Assembly: GCA_024760905.1 (NCBI GenBank)
Contig: CM045733.1
Span: forward strand, 33,650,001 to 33,714,000
DNA from: Plotosus lineatus
Lineage: Eukaryota > Chordata > Actinopteri > Siluriformes > Plotosidae
DNA length: 64,000 bases
Direction of reading: 5' to 3'
This document shows positions 1-12,621 of this stretch, in pieces (position 1 is the first letter of the stretch; each line of letters begins with the position of its first letter). The notes beneath the pieces were generated by a model. That model was not told the origin of the DNA, did no database searches, and saw only the letters and a program-made list of their open reading frames with translations. A program made the translations under genes and the position numbers.

Positions 1-391
1 TACAATCGCGACGATATTGAAGCAGAAGGAGGCCTGAAAAGCGGAGATACAGTGATGGAGGCGATTATTTCGGAGCCAAAAAAAGCAACCACCATATTTA
101 AGGACCTCGTGAAGGAGGCTGGGGGTTCTTCGGACCAGCACCCCCGACTTTAAAGCGTCGCATGGGTGGTTCGAGAGATTTAAAAACGGTAAATAATTTT
201 ATTTTACTTTTAACACACATTTCATACAAAATTGGTATACTTTAATAATTTTTAAAGAGTTTATGGGGTAGTCTTGGGAGCCTTGGAACGAATCACACGT
301 TTTACATGTAAAATGTGGTTCAACTTACGAAAAATGCAGGTTACGAAAAAGGCGCTGGAACGGATTAATTTCGTAAAGTTAGGTACCACTG
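1..391 (+). mobile_element. pogo/Tigger-type element, 3' part (type A)
   Basis: The start resembles the ATILKQKEA motif of CENP-B-like transposase helix-turn-helix domains, interrupted by stops. Around 150-190 a reading FKASHGWFERFKNGK matches the second DNA-binding domain. The right end (about 340-391) is the complement of the type A terminal repeat and ends ggtaccactg before a TA. The 5' end lies beyond the window. The same terminus occurs at 38127-38972. Confidence 0.75.
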
Positions 392-699
392 TATACACAC
401 ACATGTCTTTGATGATTTTGCCAGCTTGTCACCTTCCTGCTACTTATTTGTTCCATTATTTTCAAGTTCATAATTGTTTCCAGATGATTCTCATACCTCG
501 TATTGTGCCCCCCATCCCACCGATCTTGGCGTAAATCTGCAACCTTCCCCACCGATTGCTATATTTGGGATTCCTGATGTTTCACTTACACTAAAAACTC
601 TACACAATAGATCATCATCGCTTTCACTTCCTTACTTGAAAGACATTCCTTTTTGCTGCACTGGAAGTCTGCTAAATATCCTTCCATCTCCCCGAGGCA

Positions 700-1336
700 T
701 TAAATATACCATGTTTTTTCTAAATCCGGATAATATTTCAATGCACCTTTTTTTTTTTTTAAAGGTGAATTATATTTCTCACGATGATAAAAATAAGTTT
801 TGTTTGTTATTGCATTTCTGAAAAGTATATCTGACACACCTCACTTAGATTTCTGTGCCACGCTTAGTCAACTCTGAATGCGTACGTACACTGTTATCTG
901 TAAAGTGCTCAGATTTGTAAAAGCTCCGAACTCCCATCACCTGCTTATATAAAGACGTACATCAGAATCTCATTTTAGTAAACTTTTCTCAATGTTTTTG
1001 CTTTTGTTATATGCTTTTTTTTAGTTTGATTCTTGAAAACTTAAGAGTTAAAGGTATACCACAACACGGCTCTGCGTCTGTTTGTGTGTTTGTTTGTAGT
1101 TCATGTGTGTGTCATTATTTTCAAAAATGTAAAAAATAAACCGGCAGATGAACTCTTTAGAGTCAACAACCAGCTAGCTAGAGATGGTGTCTCAATAAAA
1201 ACACCCTGCAGAAAGAACTTTGGGCTTCTACTGCAGATTTTTGTTTTGCCCTTCGTATTCAGCCATGACAAGCTGTTATGGCTGCCGCCTACGCCAGAAT
1301 TCTGGCACAGCACCCAGATTGATTGAATAAATAAAC
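700..1336. other. Intron DNA downstream of exon 16, no exon recognised
   Basis: Between the type A element and exon 16 I see no EPS8 C-terminal exon. Two parts (about 700-1082 and 1142-1336) are absent from the inverted copy at 49281-50590. The second is bounded by the 7-bp direct repeat aataaac (1135-1141 and 1330-1336), so it is either an insertion in the gene or a microhomology deletion in the copy. A (TA)n tract follows at about 1437-1488. Confidence 0.6.
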
Positions 1337-1428
1337 AGTAAAATCATTCTGAATGTGCTTATTTGTGCTGATGTTCTCGTGTACACTAAAACAATAATGC
1401 ACCTCAGATCCAGGGGTGTGTGTGTGTG

Positions 1429-1492
<64 letters not shown>

Positions 1493-1842
1493 ATAGTCCC
1501 CCTTGACATTCCATCGATGGCTATTGGGCAACCTTCACCTAGCCTTCAATGAATAAAAGTTAATTATACACATTTACATACGACTTTTCTATCTGGTTCA
1601 TGAACAAGGTCTTCTTTATCGTACAGCAGGAATGCTCAAACACGCTTCCTCCAAGCCAAACACACGTCTTTCATACACCATCTACGTGATTCCAAAAATA
1701 CCTATGATTAGCAAGTACTAGTGTGAATTTCAAAATCCCCCATGACTGGCTAGTAGTAACTAGTAGTAACAACTAGTAAACCCATCAAGAGTGCATGTCC
1801 AAATGGAAACCCAAAAAATAATTCCATAAGATAAAAACACAC

Positions 1843-1983
1843 CTGAATGGTATGGCTGTAAATTGGCTCGCCGCGTCCATTCACATCCACAGCCTTAGTG
1901 ATCTCAAGGATGTTATTTGGCACGTATCCCGTAACTCCTGTTCCACTTCGAACCTTCCACCACTGCTTCCTATCATCCAGAAC
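1843..1983 (-). CDS. eps8: EPS8 coding exon 16 (SH3 domain, second half)
   Basis: 141 nt, phase 0-0. It encodes [20 protein letters not shown] then [16 protein letters not shown] and YSHTIQ. The paired tryptophans and the GYVPNNIL motif are the conserved ligand-groove and last-strand residues of the SH3 fold. Donor gtgtgt, acceptor cctttcctag. It is the last coding exon I can place before the left edge. Confidence 0.96.
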
Positions 1984-2908
1984 CTAGGAAAGGACGTTCA
2001 GGCAGTTTAGAGCAAGAAGGATGTTTTATAGCGTGATGAAAAAGACTAATTTTCATGGCTAATGATGACAGTCGATCTTTAGAGACCTTTTTCAAACTGA
2101 TGCTCATGTTGGTTAACATACCAACACGTGCACATCTTCAACGACGTCTTTATATAAGAGACATACCGTATTAGACTTTGATGCAGCAGCGTGCACTTTG
2201 AGAGGAGTGTAATATGAATGCAAGTTTTATTTTGAAAAATACATGTGTGAGAGAGAGAATGATGTACCTCCACCAACTCGTCCTTCCCCACAGACAACTC
2301 CGTGGCATTTCTAGCCACAAAGTCATACTTTGATTTGGCAAAACTTCTTTGTTGGCCCCTACCATGTGCTTCAGAGTTTCTGAATGAAGAAAATAAATTA
2401 AAATTAAGTAAAACACATTAAACACCCAGAGATAGAGCATGAAGTGAGACAGCATGGACATTATCATCAAGCTCCATATGAGACGGCAATTTGCACTCAA
2501 AATTTCACGCGGTTTTATTCCTACATTGATCCATCACTAAAATGTGAATGTCTGAGGATTTTCTTTTTAATATAGTATACACACACCCACTTCCATCAAT
2601 TTCTTTGTAAACACCCACTTATTATTTAACTTGGTCAACTTAACCAATGAGAGTACTCCTCTGTAAAGAGGCAGTCCTTCTTGTCTGTCAGTCGGGAAAT
2701 GCAGAAGGTTTTGACAGTTGTGAAGGAACAGAGAATTTACATCACAAATATTAACAAATCCTGCAGGTTTATTGGGAAAAGGTGGTTCTACCCCAGCATC
2801 AACCAAGTGATCTTCCAGTAGCCTTATTTTCTGTGCTGGGCATGTGGGGACAGAACATTCATCCAAGCTCCAGGACTATGATGGTCAGGAGCTCTGCTTT
2901 ACTATTAT

Positions 2909-2945
<37 letters not shown>

Positions 2946-3576
2946 CTGTTTGGTAATTCTGATGCTGAAACAACTACAATAATTTACTGTGGGTAAATGA
3001 GTTTGGAGGGACTTTTGAGAAACTAGTTAAGAACAAAGCATTAAAACTGCTTATAGCATATTTAAAATGGTGGCATAATGTAATTTAAATGAATATGTCA
3101 AACATCCATATTATTGACTGCCACAGCCAGGGAGAAGTGCCTCAAGATTGGGTTAAGATTAAATTAAGATGAATGCCAAAAGTAATCAATGAATAAAATC
3201 AGTAGGTTGCATCAAAGTACTATTGAACAGTAAACACATTCATGATTAAATGTGAGAAGAATCTTGGAAAGAACCAGAAGCTTAAAGAGAGAAGTGTTGT
3301 CGGCTAAGGACAGACCAGGAGCCAAAAGCGAAAATCAGTGCAGAGTAAGACAGTTCTCCAGAGCCTGCTGGCAGTCACATGACCATTACCTATCTACATT
3401 GTGGCTGAATGCTTGTTTAAACGCAGCCACTGCCTTGTGTGTATCCAGGAGGGGTATATGTTCGTAAGCAGTGGTGGGTAGACCATACCCGTCTGCTGAA
3501 GGGAACTCCTGCATGTTGGCCTGCTGCTGAAAGAAATGCAATCACAGAAAATCCAATTATTAACATGGACCAACAC

Positions 3577-3627
<51 letters not shown>

Positions 3628-6600
3628 TGCATGCACATTAACATGCCTTTAAAGGGGTAGTGCTACATGATTGTAATAAAGATGGTAAACTGTCTAATCA
3701 TGTAGCACTAGCCCCAAGTTTAAAGGAATGTAAACACACAAAATGTGTCAGAATGCAGTTAATGACATGCAGCTCTAACTCTGGACAGAGTGACCATGTT
3801 TTGTTCTCAAGCCATGGTGCTTCCTACCTCTGGTCTGTTGAGGTCAGCATGAGCCAGGCTCTCAGCCAGCTGAGTCAGGCCTTGATCTCGGTTCACTAGC
3901 AGCGGAGGCTCCCAGCCATCCCGGAATCGCAGGGTATGAGGGGGGAAGTGATGATCTTTAGGCCATTCAAGCCTAGATACCAATAAACCAAAATGTCAGA
4001 CAAAAGAAACGTGTAGTCAAGTCCTAAAACTGAAGGATTTTTTCTTTTGGGGGGGGGGGGGGGAAACAGGCTTGGTGAAATTTAACAGTTGAAAAGTGAA
4101 AAAAGACTATCAATCCAGTTTCAGAGTCGGTGCTCATTCTCAGTCTGTGCAAGCCTGAAATCCCATGCCACATAACCCTCTCCTTACTGCACCTCTGCCT
4201 CCTGTGATAGACAACTCCACATGTCAACTTCAACTATAATCATGTTGAAAGACAGCTGAAAAAGGCTCCACTCACACAAGGCAGCAGTACCAGAGAGGGT
4301 GAACCCCCATGTCCACCCCCCACCCCCAAAAAAAATACAACAAAACAAAAAAACCTTTGTGGTGTATATGTTCACAACAGGCCTGAGTCTACAGCAGTGC
4401 TTCTCAAATAGTGGGGCGCGATGGGATGCTGAGGGGGGCGCGTGTGACCCAGGAGAACATGCTTTTTTTCCGCCGTACTACAAGAAAGTGTAATTGCACA
4501 TCCACTCCAGTAGTTGGCAGTGGCGCCCTCATTGCACATTGAGCAGGAGCTGAGAGTTGCAGTGTCATGCTTCAAACCTCGCTTTGAGAAGCTGTGCGCT
4601 GCAAAACGTGCTCATTGTAGCCATTAATCTTGGCTTCCTCATTTTGAGAAAAAAAAATCAGCACAAATTGTTCTATTTGTTCTTGTTTTGTAGGTTAAAG
4701 TGTTTATATATTGTGCTCCTGAGTTAATGTTTCTGAAGTCAATTTGAATTAATTATTGATTGATTTTATTTTCAGCAGCAAATGGTGTGGTAAGTTTGTC
4801 AAAAATGTAACAAGGATATTATTATTTTTAAATTTAAGGCAAATTGATGCACTTTCTTTTACAGACTAATAAAAATGTTAAAAAGTTATTCTTGTAAGTT
4901 GAACTATATCTCTTTCTTTTTGTTTTATTTATGTTAACAAGGATACGATATAATGAAGAGATATACCTGTAACTATATTATAGAAAAAAGTTATAATTTA
5001 TAGTTGCGGCGGAAAGTGGGTGGTGGGGGGGCGCGAATTGTTTTCTTCTTGCTAGGGGGGGCGTAACAGAAAATAATTGAGAAGCACTGGTCTACAGAGT
5101 CCTAGTGCAATGGAAGACCTCATGCCTCGTTCCTGTACCAAAGATCCCACGTCCCAGTGGCCCCCAGGATTACAGACCCATGACTGACTACACATGTCAT
5201 GAAGACTGTCAAGAGATTCACCCACTTCACAACCTACTGCAGGAGCAAGTTCAGTGAGAGATTGATACCACCTAAATGCTCCACTGAACGACACAGGAAA
5301 TCATTCCTACCTGTTGCCATTAAACTGTAAAAAAAAAAAAAAAAAAAAAACCCCCAAAAAACTGGACTGTACTCCATATAGCACCGACACTACTGTTATA
5401 CACTTGTATTTTGCACAATATTTACATTCTACTGTTTATCATATTGTACATATTACTCACTGACAAGATTCATTCTGTATCTACTCATATAGCTATTAGT
5501 AATTTCTAATTTTTTCATACACACGCATTTTTTATATATATATATATACACACACACACATATATATATACATACTTTTTTTTTTATCATCTTTTCCTTT
5601 CGGCTTTTCCCTTCAGGGGTCAACCTATCCTCTGCATCTTCTCCTCTTATTCCAACTACCTTCATGTCCTCCTTCACCACATCCATAAATATATAATATT
5701 ATCTGAGTAGATCCTTCCATAAGAGAGTGCTCAGTAAAATTAAAAGAACAGAACAAAGACTTTCTATTGAAACTTCATTTTCACGACAGCTCTGTTTCGA
5801 GGGGTGGTGAAACCATCCTCTCTCTTCAGGTGATGACAGAAGAAAAAGAGAGGATGGTTTCACCACCCCTCCAAACAGATATATATATCTACACACAGAC
5901 GCTCCCTGATTTACGTTCATTCGTTTTATTTTTTTTTTTTGATTTTACAGGGGGGTTTTTTTCAAAAAAAAAAAAAAAAAAAAAAATCAAATTTTGAGTT
6001 TAGATGTACCTATGTAGTACGCTGACATAATGACGCAGCATTCATTGTTTACAAACTACAGACCGAGTGTACTGTATACAGTCAGCCCCCAATTTACGAA
6101 ATTAATCCGTTCCAGAGCCCGCTTCATATTGCGGAGATTTCGTAAGTAGGGGTCGCATTTCACATGTTAAACGCCTAATTCGTACCAAGGCTCCAGTCTT
6201 TGAACTGGATAAACCCCATAAATCCTTTAAAAATGATAAAAGTACATCAATTTTGTATAAAATACGTGTTAAAAGTAAGATTATTTATTAAATCATTTAA
6301 ACATTTCATGAACAGATTAAACCATTTTATTAACATATTAAATTTTTTTATTAACACACACGTGTGTCTCTCTCTCTTTCTCTTTTTTTTCTCTCTCTCT
6401 CTCGCGTTGCGAGACCACACCCATAAGACGTGGAATTCAAAGCGCGTTCACTGCTTGTCAAACTCAACTTTAATTTGATTCCTTGAGGGATCGGAATTCC
6501 AGATGAGCTCAAATGCGCCCACATTTATTAAACATTTACTGAATTAAAACAACTTAAAAAACTAAACTAAAAACTAAAGCGTGATTCCTTCTCTCTCTCT

Positions 6601-8482
6601 CTCTCTCTCGCCACAAGCTGCAGGCCTGGTAAATGGTTTAGTGACCATGGTATTACTGTGCTCAATTGGCCTGCCAACTCTCCTGACCTGAAGCCCATAG
6701 AGAATCTGTGGGATATTGTGAAGAGAAAGTTGAGAGACACCAGACCCAACACTGTGGATGAGCTTAAGGCCGCTATCGAAGCATCCTGGGCCTCCATAAC
6801 ACCTCAGCAGTGCCACAGGCTGATTGCCTCCATGCCACGCCGCATTGAAGCAGTCATTTCTGCAAAAGGATTCCCGACCAAGTATTGAGTGCATAACTGA
6901 ACATAATTATTTGAAGGTTGACTTTTTTGGATTAAAAACACTTTTATTGGTCGGGTAAAATATGCAAATTTTTTGAGATAGGGATTTTTGGTTTTGGTTT
7001 TTCTTTACTTTTTGCCAAAATTATCAATATAAACAATAAAAGGCTTGAACTACTTCAGTTGTGTGAAATGAATCTAAAATATATGAAAGTCTAATGTTTA
7101 TCAGTGCATTACAGAAAATAATGAAGTTTATTAAAGGACTTTTTTTATTATATGTTGAACTATATTTCTTTCTTTTTTGTTTTTAATGTTAATAAAGATA
7201 CAATGTTATGTAGAGTTGTACTAAAAACAATTTTATAGACGCTTGAGGGGCGGTGGGGGGGGTGTGAAATGTTTTTTCTTCCTTGAGGGGGCACCACATA
7301 AAATAATTGAGAAGTACTGGCATAGACGCATATACAAGTACATACACACATGACAAGAGGCAGCAATCAAAAGAATGATCATGCTTGCAAAACATTTGTA
7401 GACGAGTTCAAGTATTCAGTCATTACCTGCATTTCGTCCAACCATCTCCCAGCATCACCCACAAGTGGCGCTCTTCAGCAGTACCAGTAGTGTGCAGGAA
7501 CTCAATGGCATCTCTGGTTAGGAGGGGTACCAGTACACTCTTAGCCAGGTCCACTCCACCAGATGTATGAACCACCTAATACAGATGGGAAACATTAGTG
7601 CCAACGCAAAGACTGCAAACAACATTCTCACACTTGGATTATCAAGGGGAAATAATCACTCATTCATGTGAAACACCACATCACCTTTTACTTCCTGTAC
7701 ATATTATCTGATCAAAGTCACCTCTAACTGCCAGGACACACTTTCAGAGAACAGTCACGGTTGGTAAAGTACATTATGCCAGCACACCTTATAACATGAG
7801 CTTTCTTTAACCCAATATGATTGCAGCATCTCCAGACGCTAATTCAGTCTTAATTGACAATGTTGTAATTGAATTACTTGCAGTTAAATCTTACCATTTT
7901 GAGGGGATTAAACAGGAAATGAACCAAATCCACTGCACTGGGGTTCTGAATGTGGCTTCTCAACTTTGCCTGCGAGTCACGGAAATAAATCCAACATTAA
8001 CAACTAGTTTATCAACTCAATCTGAACATCATGACCATACAGTGCAGGACAAAGTATGATTTTTAAAACAATAAATTAAATGGTACATTTGGGGAAGACA
8101 TTCCTCAAGCCTACACCCATCTTTCTGATAAATAAGATTCTCACCAGCAAGTTGAAGGCATGCTTAAATTTCTGAAAGCAGTCAATATAGTCTTCCTGTC
8201 CTGGAGGCTTCGCTCGAAGTGTCAGCACTCCCTCTAAAAGGCACATGAGCATAATCGCATCACAATTTTTTTCCTCTCCCTAATTAGTTGTATCTAATTT
8301 CCACCCGTCAGTTATTATCTTCCCTATCATGATGACCACCAACCAGGGAGGGGGAAAAAGCATGTACACGCCTCCCTCCACGACATGCAACGCTAACTAC
8401 CCGCCTCTTTTCGAACGGCAGTGCATGTGTATTTTGGGGGTTTTGGTCCTTGGAGGGAAAGCATGCATACATACATACATAC

Positions 8483-8548
<66 letters not shown>

Positions 8549-9168
8549 GAGAGAGAGAGAGATGGATATATAGATAGAACATTCGAATTAAGCTCATCCT
8601 GAGTGCATTTTAGAAAACTGTAATCAGTTGAGTTAGAATTTTTAAATTAAATTAAAAACACAAACACAAACCTCCTGGTCCCTTCTTTTTCCCCTTTTTT
8701 GCTTTCTTCCTCTTAGAAAGTTCGTTGAAAGCCTCAGCAGCTTTCTGAAGTTTGGTGACAAAGTACTCGATATCATCCAAGACGTGGTTCAAGATTTGCT
8801 ACAGTAACACGAACAAATAAAAAATAAAGAAAGAAACATCAGATACCTTGAGCAAGTCATCGAGTCAATTTCTGGAAGAAAAAAAAAATATAGCTCCTTC
8901 ACATGCAACAGGCTTTCCACATGCTGCCGATGTAATGCATGATTCCAAGACCTTTATTTCCAACAGGCCACGATCATCTCTGACTAGCAGGCCAGCAGCT
9001 TGTAGACATCCTGCACTGGGCCTCAAAAACTAATTACAGCTACACGCCTTGGCACAAGACTCAATTTGGCTCAGGTCTGAATATGGGAACACTGGAGCAG
9101 TCAATTATGAATAAAAGCAGATTTCCTAATTTACAAACTAACACAGTGGAGCTCTCTGCACTCGCTCA

Positions 9169-9206
<38 letters not shown>

Positions 9207-9228
9207 CCATTATTAAACATTTTTTTAT

Positions 9229-9300
<72 letters not shown>

Positions 9301-12300
9301 CACACACACACGCATTACAATGCACATGTTTATTCTGGCGTTGTGGGCCATGCCCACAAGATGTGGAATTCAAAACGCATTCTCTGCTTGACCATTTACT
9401 GAATTAAAACAACTTTTAAAAATAAACAAAAAACTAAAGAGTTATTCCTTCTCTCTCTCTCTGTCTCTCTCTCAAGCATGCTGCGGGCCACACCCACAAG
9501 ACGTGGAATTCAAAGCGCATTCCCTGCTTGACAAACTCAACTTTAATTTGATTCCTTGAGGGATCGGAATTTCAGATGAGCTCAAATGCACCCACATTTA
9601 TTAAACATTTACTGAATTAAACATCTTTAAAAACTAAACTAAAGAGTGAAGCGCGTCGTGTGAAATTTTGATTGGCGGGTTTGAATTTTGAATTTCTTTT
9701 CGTAAGAGTGGGTTGTTTCGTATCTCGGGGACGCAAACTCAGGAAAATGTTTTTCGTAATCTGGGGATTTCGTACACAGGGGTCTTCGTAATTTGAGGGC
9801 CAACTGTACAGTAAGGGAGGGAGAGACAGGAGAAGGAGAGATTCTGGAGTGAGTTAGATGAAGTGATGCAGAGTAACCCAAGCGGTGAAAGAGTGGTCAT
9901 TGGTGCAGACTTCAATGGACATGTTGGTGCAGGCAACAGAGGGGATGAGGAAGTGATGGGCAGGTTTGGTATCCAGGACAGGAACACAGAAGGACAAATG
10001 TTGATCGATTCTGCAAAAAGTATGGAAATGGTTGTGGTAAGTACTTTCTTCCAGAAGAGACAGGAGCATAGGGTGACTTATAAAAGTGGAGGTAGGAGCA
10101 CACAGGTCGACTTCATCTTGTGCAGGCGATGTAATTTGAAGGAAGTCAGTGACTGCAAAGTAGTAGTGGGTGAGAGTGTAACCAGACAACATAGGATGGT
10201 GGTGTGCAGGATGACGCTGATGGTGAGGAAGGTGAAGAAGGCAAAGGCAGAGCAGAAGACAAAGTGGTGGAAGCTGAAAAAGGAAGAGTGTCGTGTTGTC
10301 TTCAAGAAGGAGTTGAAACAGGTTTTGGGTGGTCAGGAATTGCTTCCAGATGACTGGACAACTACAGCTAGTGTGATCAGGGAGACAGGTAGGAGAGTAC
10401 TTGGTGTGTCCTCTGGAAGTAAAGTAGATAAGGAGACTTGGTGGTGGAATGAGGAAGTGCAGGAGTGTGTACAAAGGAAGAGGTTAGCTAAGAAGTGGGA
10501 CATTGAGAGGACCAAAGAGAGTAAACAGGAGTACAGGGAGACACAGCGTAAGGCGAAGGTAGCGGTGTCAAAGGCCAAACAGAGGGTGTATGATGACTTG
10601 TATGATAGGTTAGACAGTAAGGAGGGAGAAAATGATTTATACAGCTTGGCACAGTAGAAAAATAGAGAAGGGGTGGACATGCAGCAAGTTAGAGTGATTA
10701 AGCACAGAGAGGGAAATGTATCAACTGATGACAGAAGTGTGCTGGGAAGATGGAAAGAGTACTTTGAAGAGCTGATGAATGAGGAAAATGAGAGAGGGAA
10801 AAAAGAGCAGAAGAGGTGACCATTGAGGAGCAGGATGTAGCAAAGATCAGTAAGGGTGAAGTCAGGATGGCATTGAAGAGGATGAAGAGTGGAAAGGCAG
10901 TTGGTCCTGATGACATACCTGTGGATGTATGGAAGTGTCTAGGAGAGTAAGCAGCAGATTTTCTGACAAGAACATTCAACAAGGTCTTAGAGTGAGAGGA
11001 TGCGGGAGGAGAAGTGGGCTGGTGCCCATTTTAAAGAACAAGGGAGACGTGCAGAGTTGTGGCATCTACAGAGGGATAAAGTTGATGAGCCATACGATGC
11101 AGTTATGGGAAAGAATAGTGGAAGCTAGACAGAGGTCAGCATCTGTGAACATCAGTTTGGTTTCATGCCAAGAGCGAGCACCACAGATGCAGTGTTTGCT
11201 TTGAGGATGTTAATATGGAAGTACAGAGAAGGTTAGAGGGAGCTGCATTGTGCCTTTGTGGATCCGGAGAAAGCATATGACAGGGTGCTGAGAGAGGAAC
11301 TGTTGTATTGCATGAGGAAGTCTGGAGTCGCAGAGAAGTATGTTAGAATGGTACAGGACATGTATGAGAGATGTAAGACAGTGGTGAGGTGTGTTGTCGG
11401 TGTGACAGAAGAGTTCAAGGTGGAGGTGGGACTGCATCAAGGGTCAGCTCTGAGCCCCTTCTTGTTTGCTATGGTGATGGACAGACTGACAGACAAGGTT
11501 AGACAAAAACCCCCATGGACTATGATGTTTGCAGATGACATTGTGATCTGTAGTGAGAGCAGAGAACAAGTGGAGGAAAATCTAGAGAGGTGGAGGTATG
11601 CCCTGGAAAGGAGAGGAATGAAGGCTAGCCCCAGGAAGACAGAATACATGTGTGTGAATGAGAAGGATCCAAGAGGAACGGTAAGGTTAAAGGGAGCGGA
11701 GATAAAAAAGGTGGAGGATTTGAAGTACTTTGGCTCAACAATCCAAACCAATGGAGAGTGTGGAAAAGAGTTGAAGAAGCATGTGCAGGCAGGTTTGAAT
11801 GTTTGGAGAAAAAAAAAGTGTCCGATGTGATGTGTGATAAGAAGGTATCAGCAAGAATGAAAGGAAAATTGTATAAGACGGTGATGAGGCCAGTGATGTT
11901 GTCTAGTTTAGAAACAGTGGCACTGAGGAAAAGACAGAAGACAGAGCTGGAGGTAGCAGAGATGAAAATATTGAAGTTCTCTTTGGGAGTAACGAGGATG
12001 GATAGGATCAGGAATGAGTTCATCAGAGAGACAGCACATGTAAGAGGTTTTGGAGACAAAGTCAAAGAGGCTAGATTGAGAAGGTTTGGACATGTCCCGC
12101 GGAGGGATAGTGAATATATTGGTAGTAGGATGCTGAGGTTGGAACTGCCAGGGAAAGGCCTAGAGGAAGACCAAAGAGAAGATTTATGGATGTGGTGAAG
12201 GAAGACATGAAGGTCGTTGGTGTAAGAGAAGATGATGCATAGGATAGGGTGAAATGGAGACAAGATGATTTGCTGTGGCGACCCCTGAAGGGAGCAGGCG

Positions 12301-12583
12301 AAAGGAAAAGAAGTAAATAAAATATAAACACACACACACATACAGATGCGCGCACACACGGATGCGCAGGCATGCACTCTGATGCGCACCTCACAAAAAT
12401 GTAACTAGTTTTGATGGGAGGTTTTGGATTGTTTTTTGCATAATTGGCCTTGTTTTTGTGGCATTTTCCTTAAATTTTCTCCTATTCTTTAATGTCCTTG
12501 TTTTTTAATTCGATTAATATTTTGGGGGGGAACGCGATGCACTGAAGCCACATGAATTGAAACGCGAAGTAGCGAGGGATCCC

Positions 12584-12621
<38 letters not shown>

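Noticed and set aside
1101..1313. Minus-strand frame as a possible EPS8 C-terminal exon
   Set aside because: It shows none of the EPS8 C-terminal motifs and the segment is largely absent from the duplicated copy.
2567..2866. 99-codon minus-strand frame in EPS8 intron 14
   Set aside because: EPS8 is continuous without it, no family resemblance is seen and no matching splice signals frame it.
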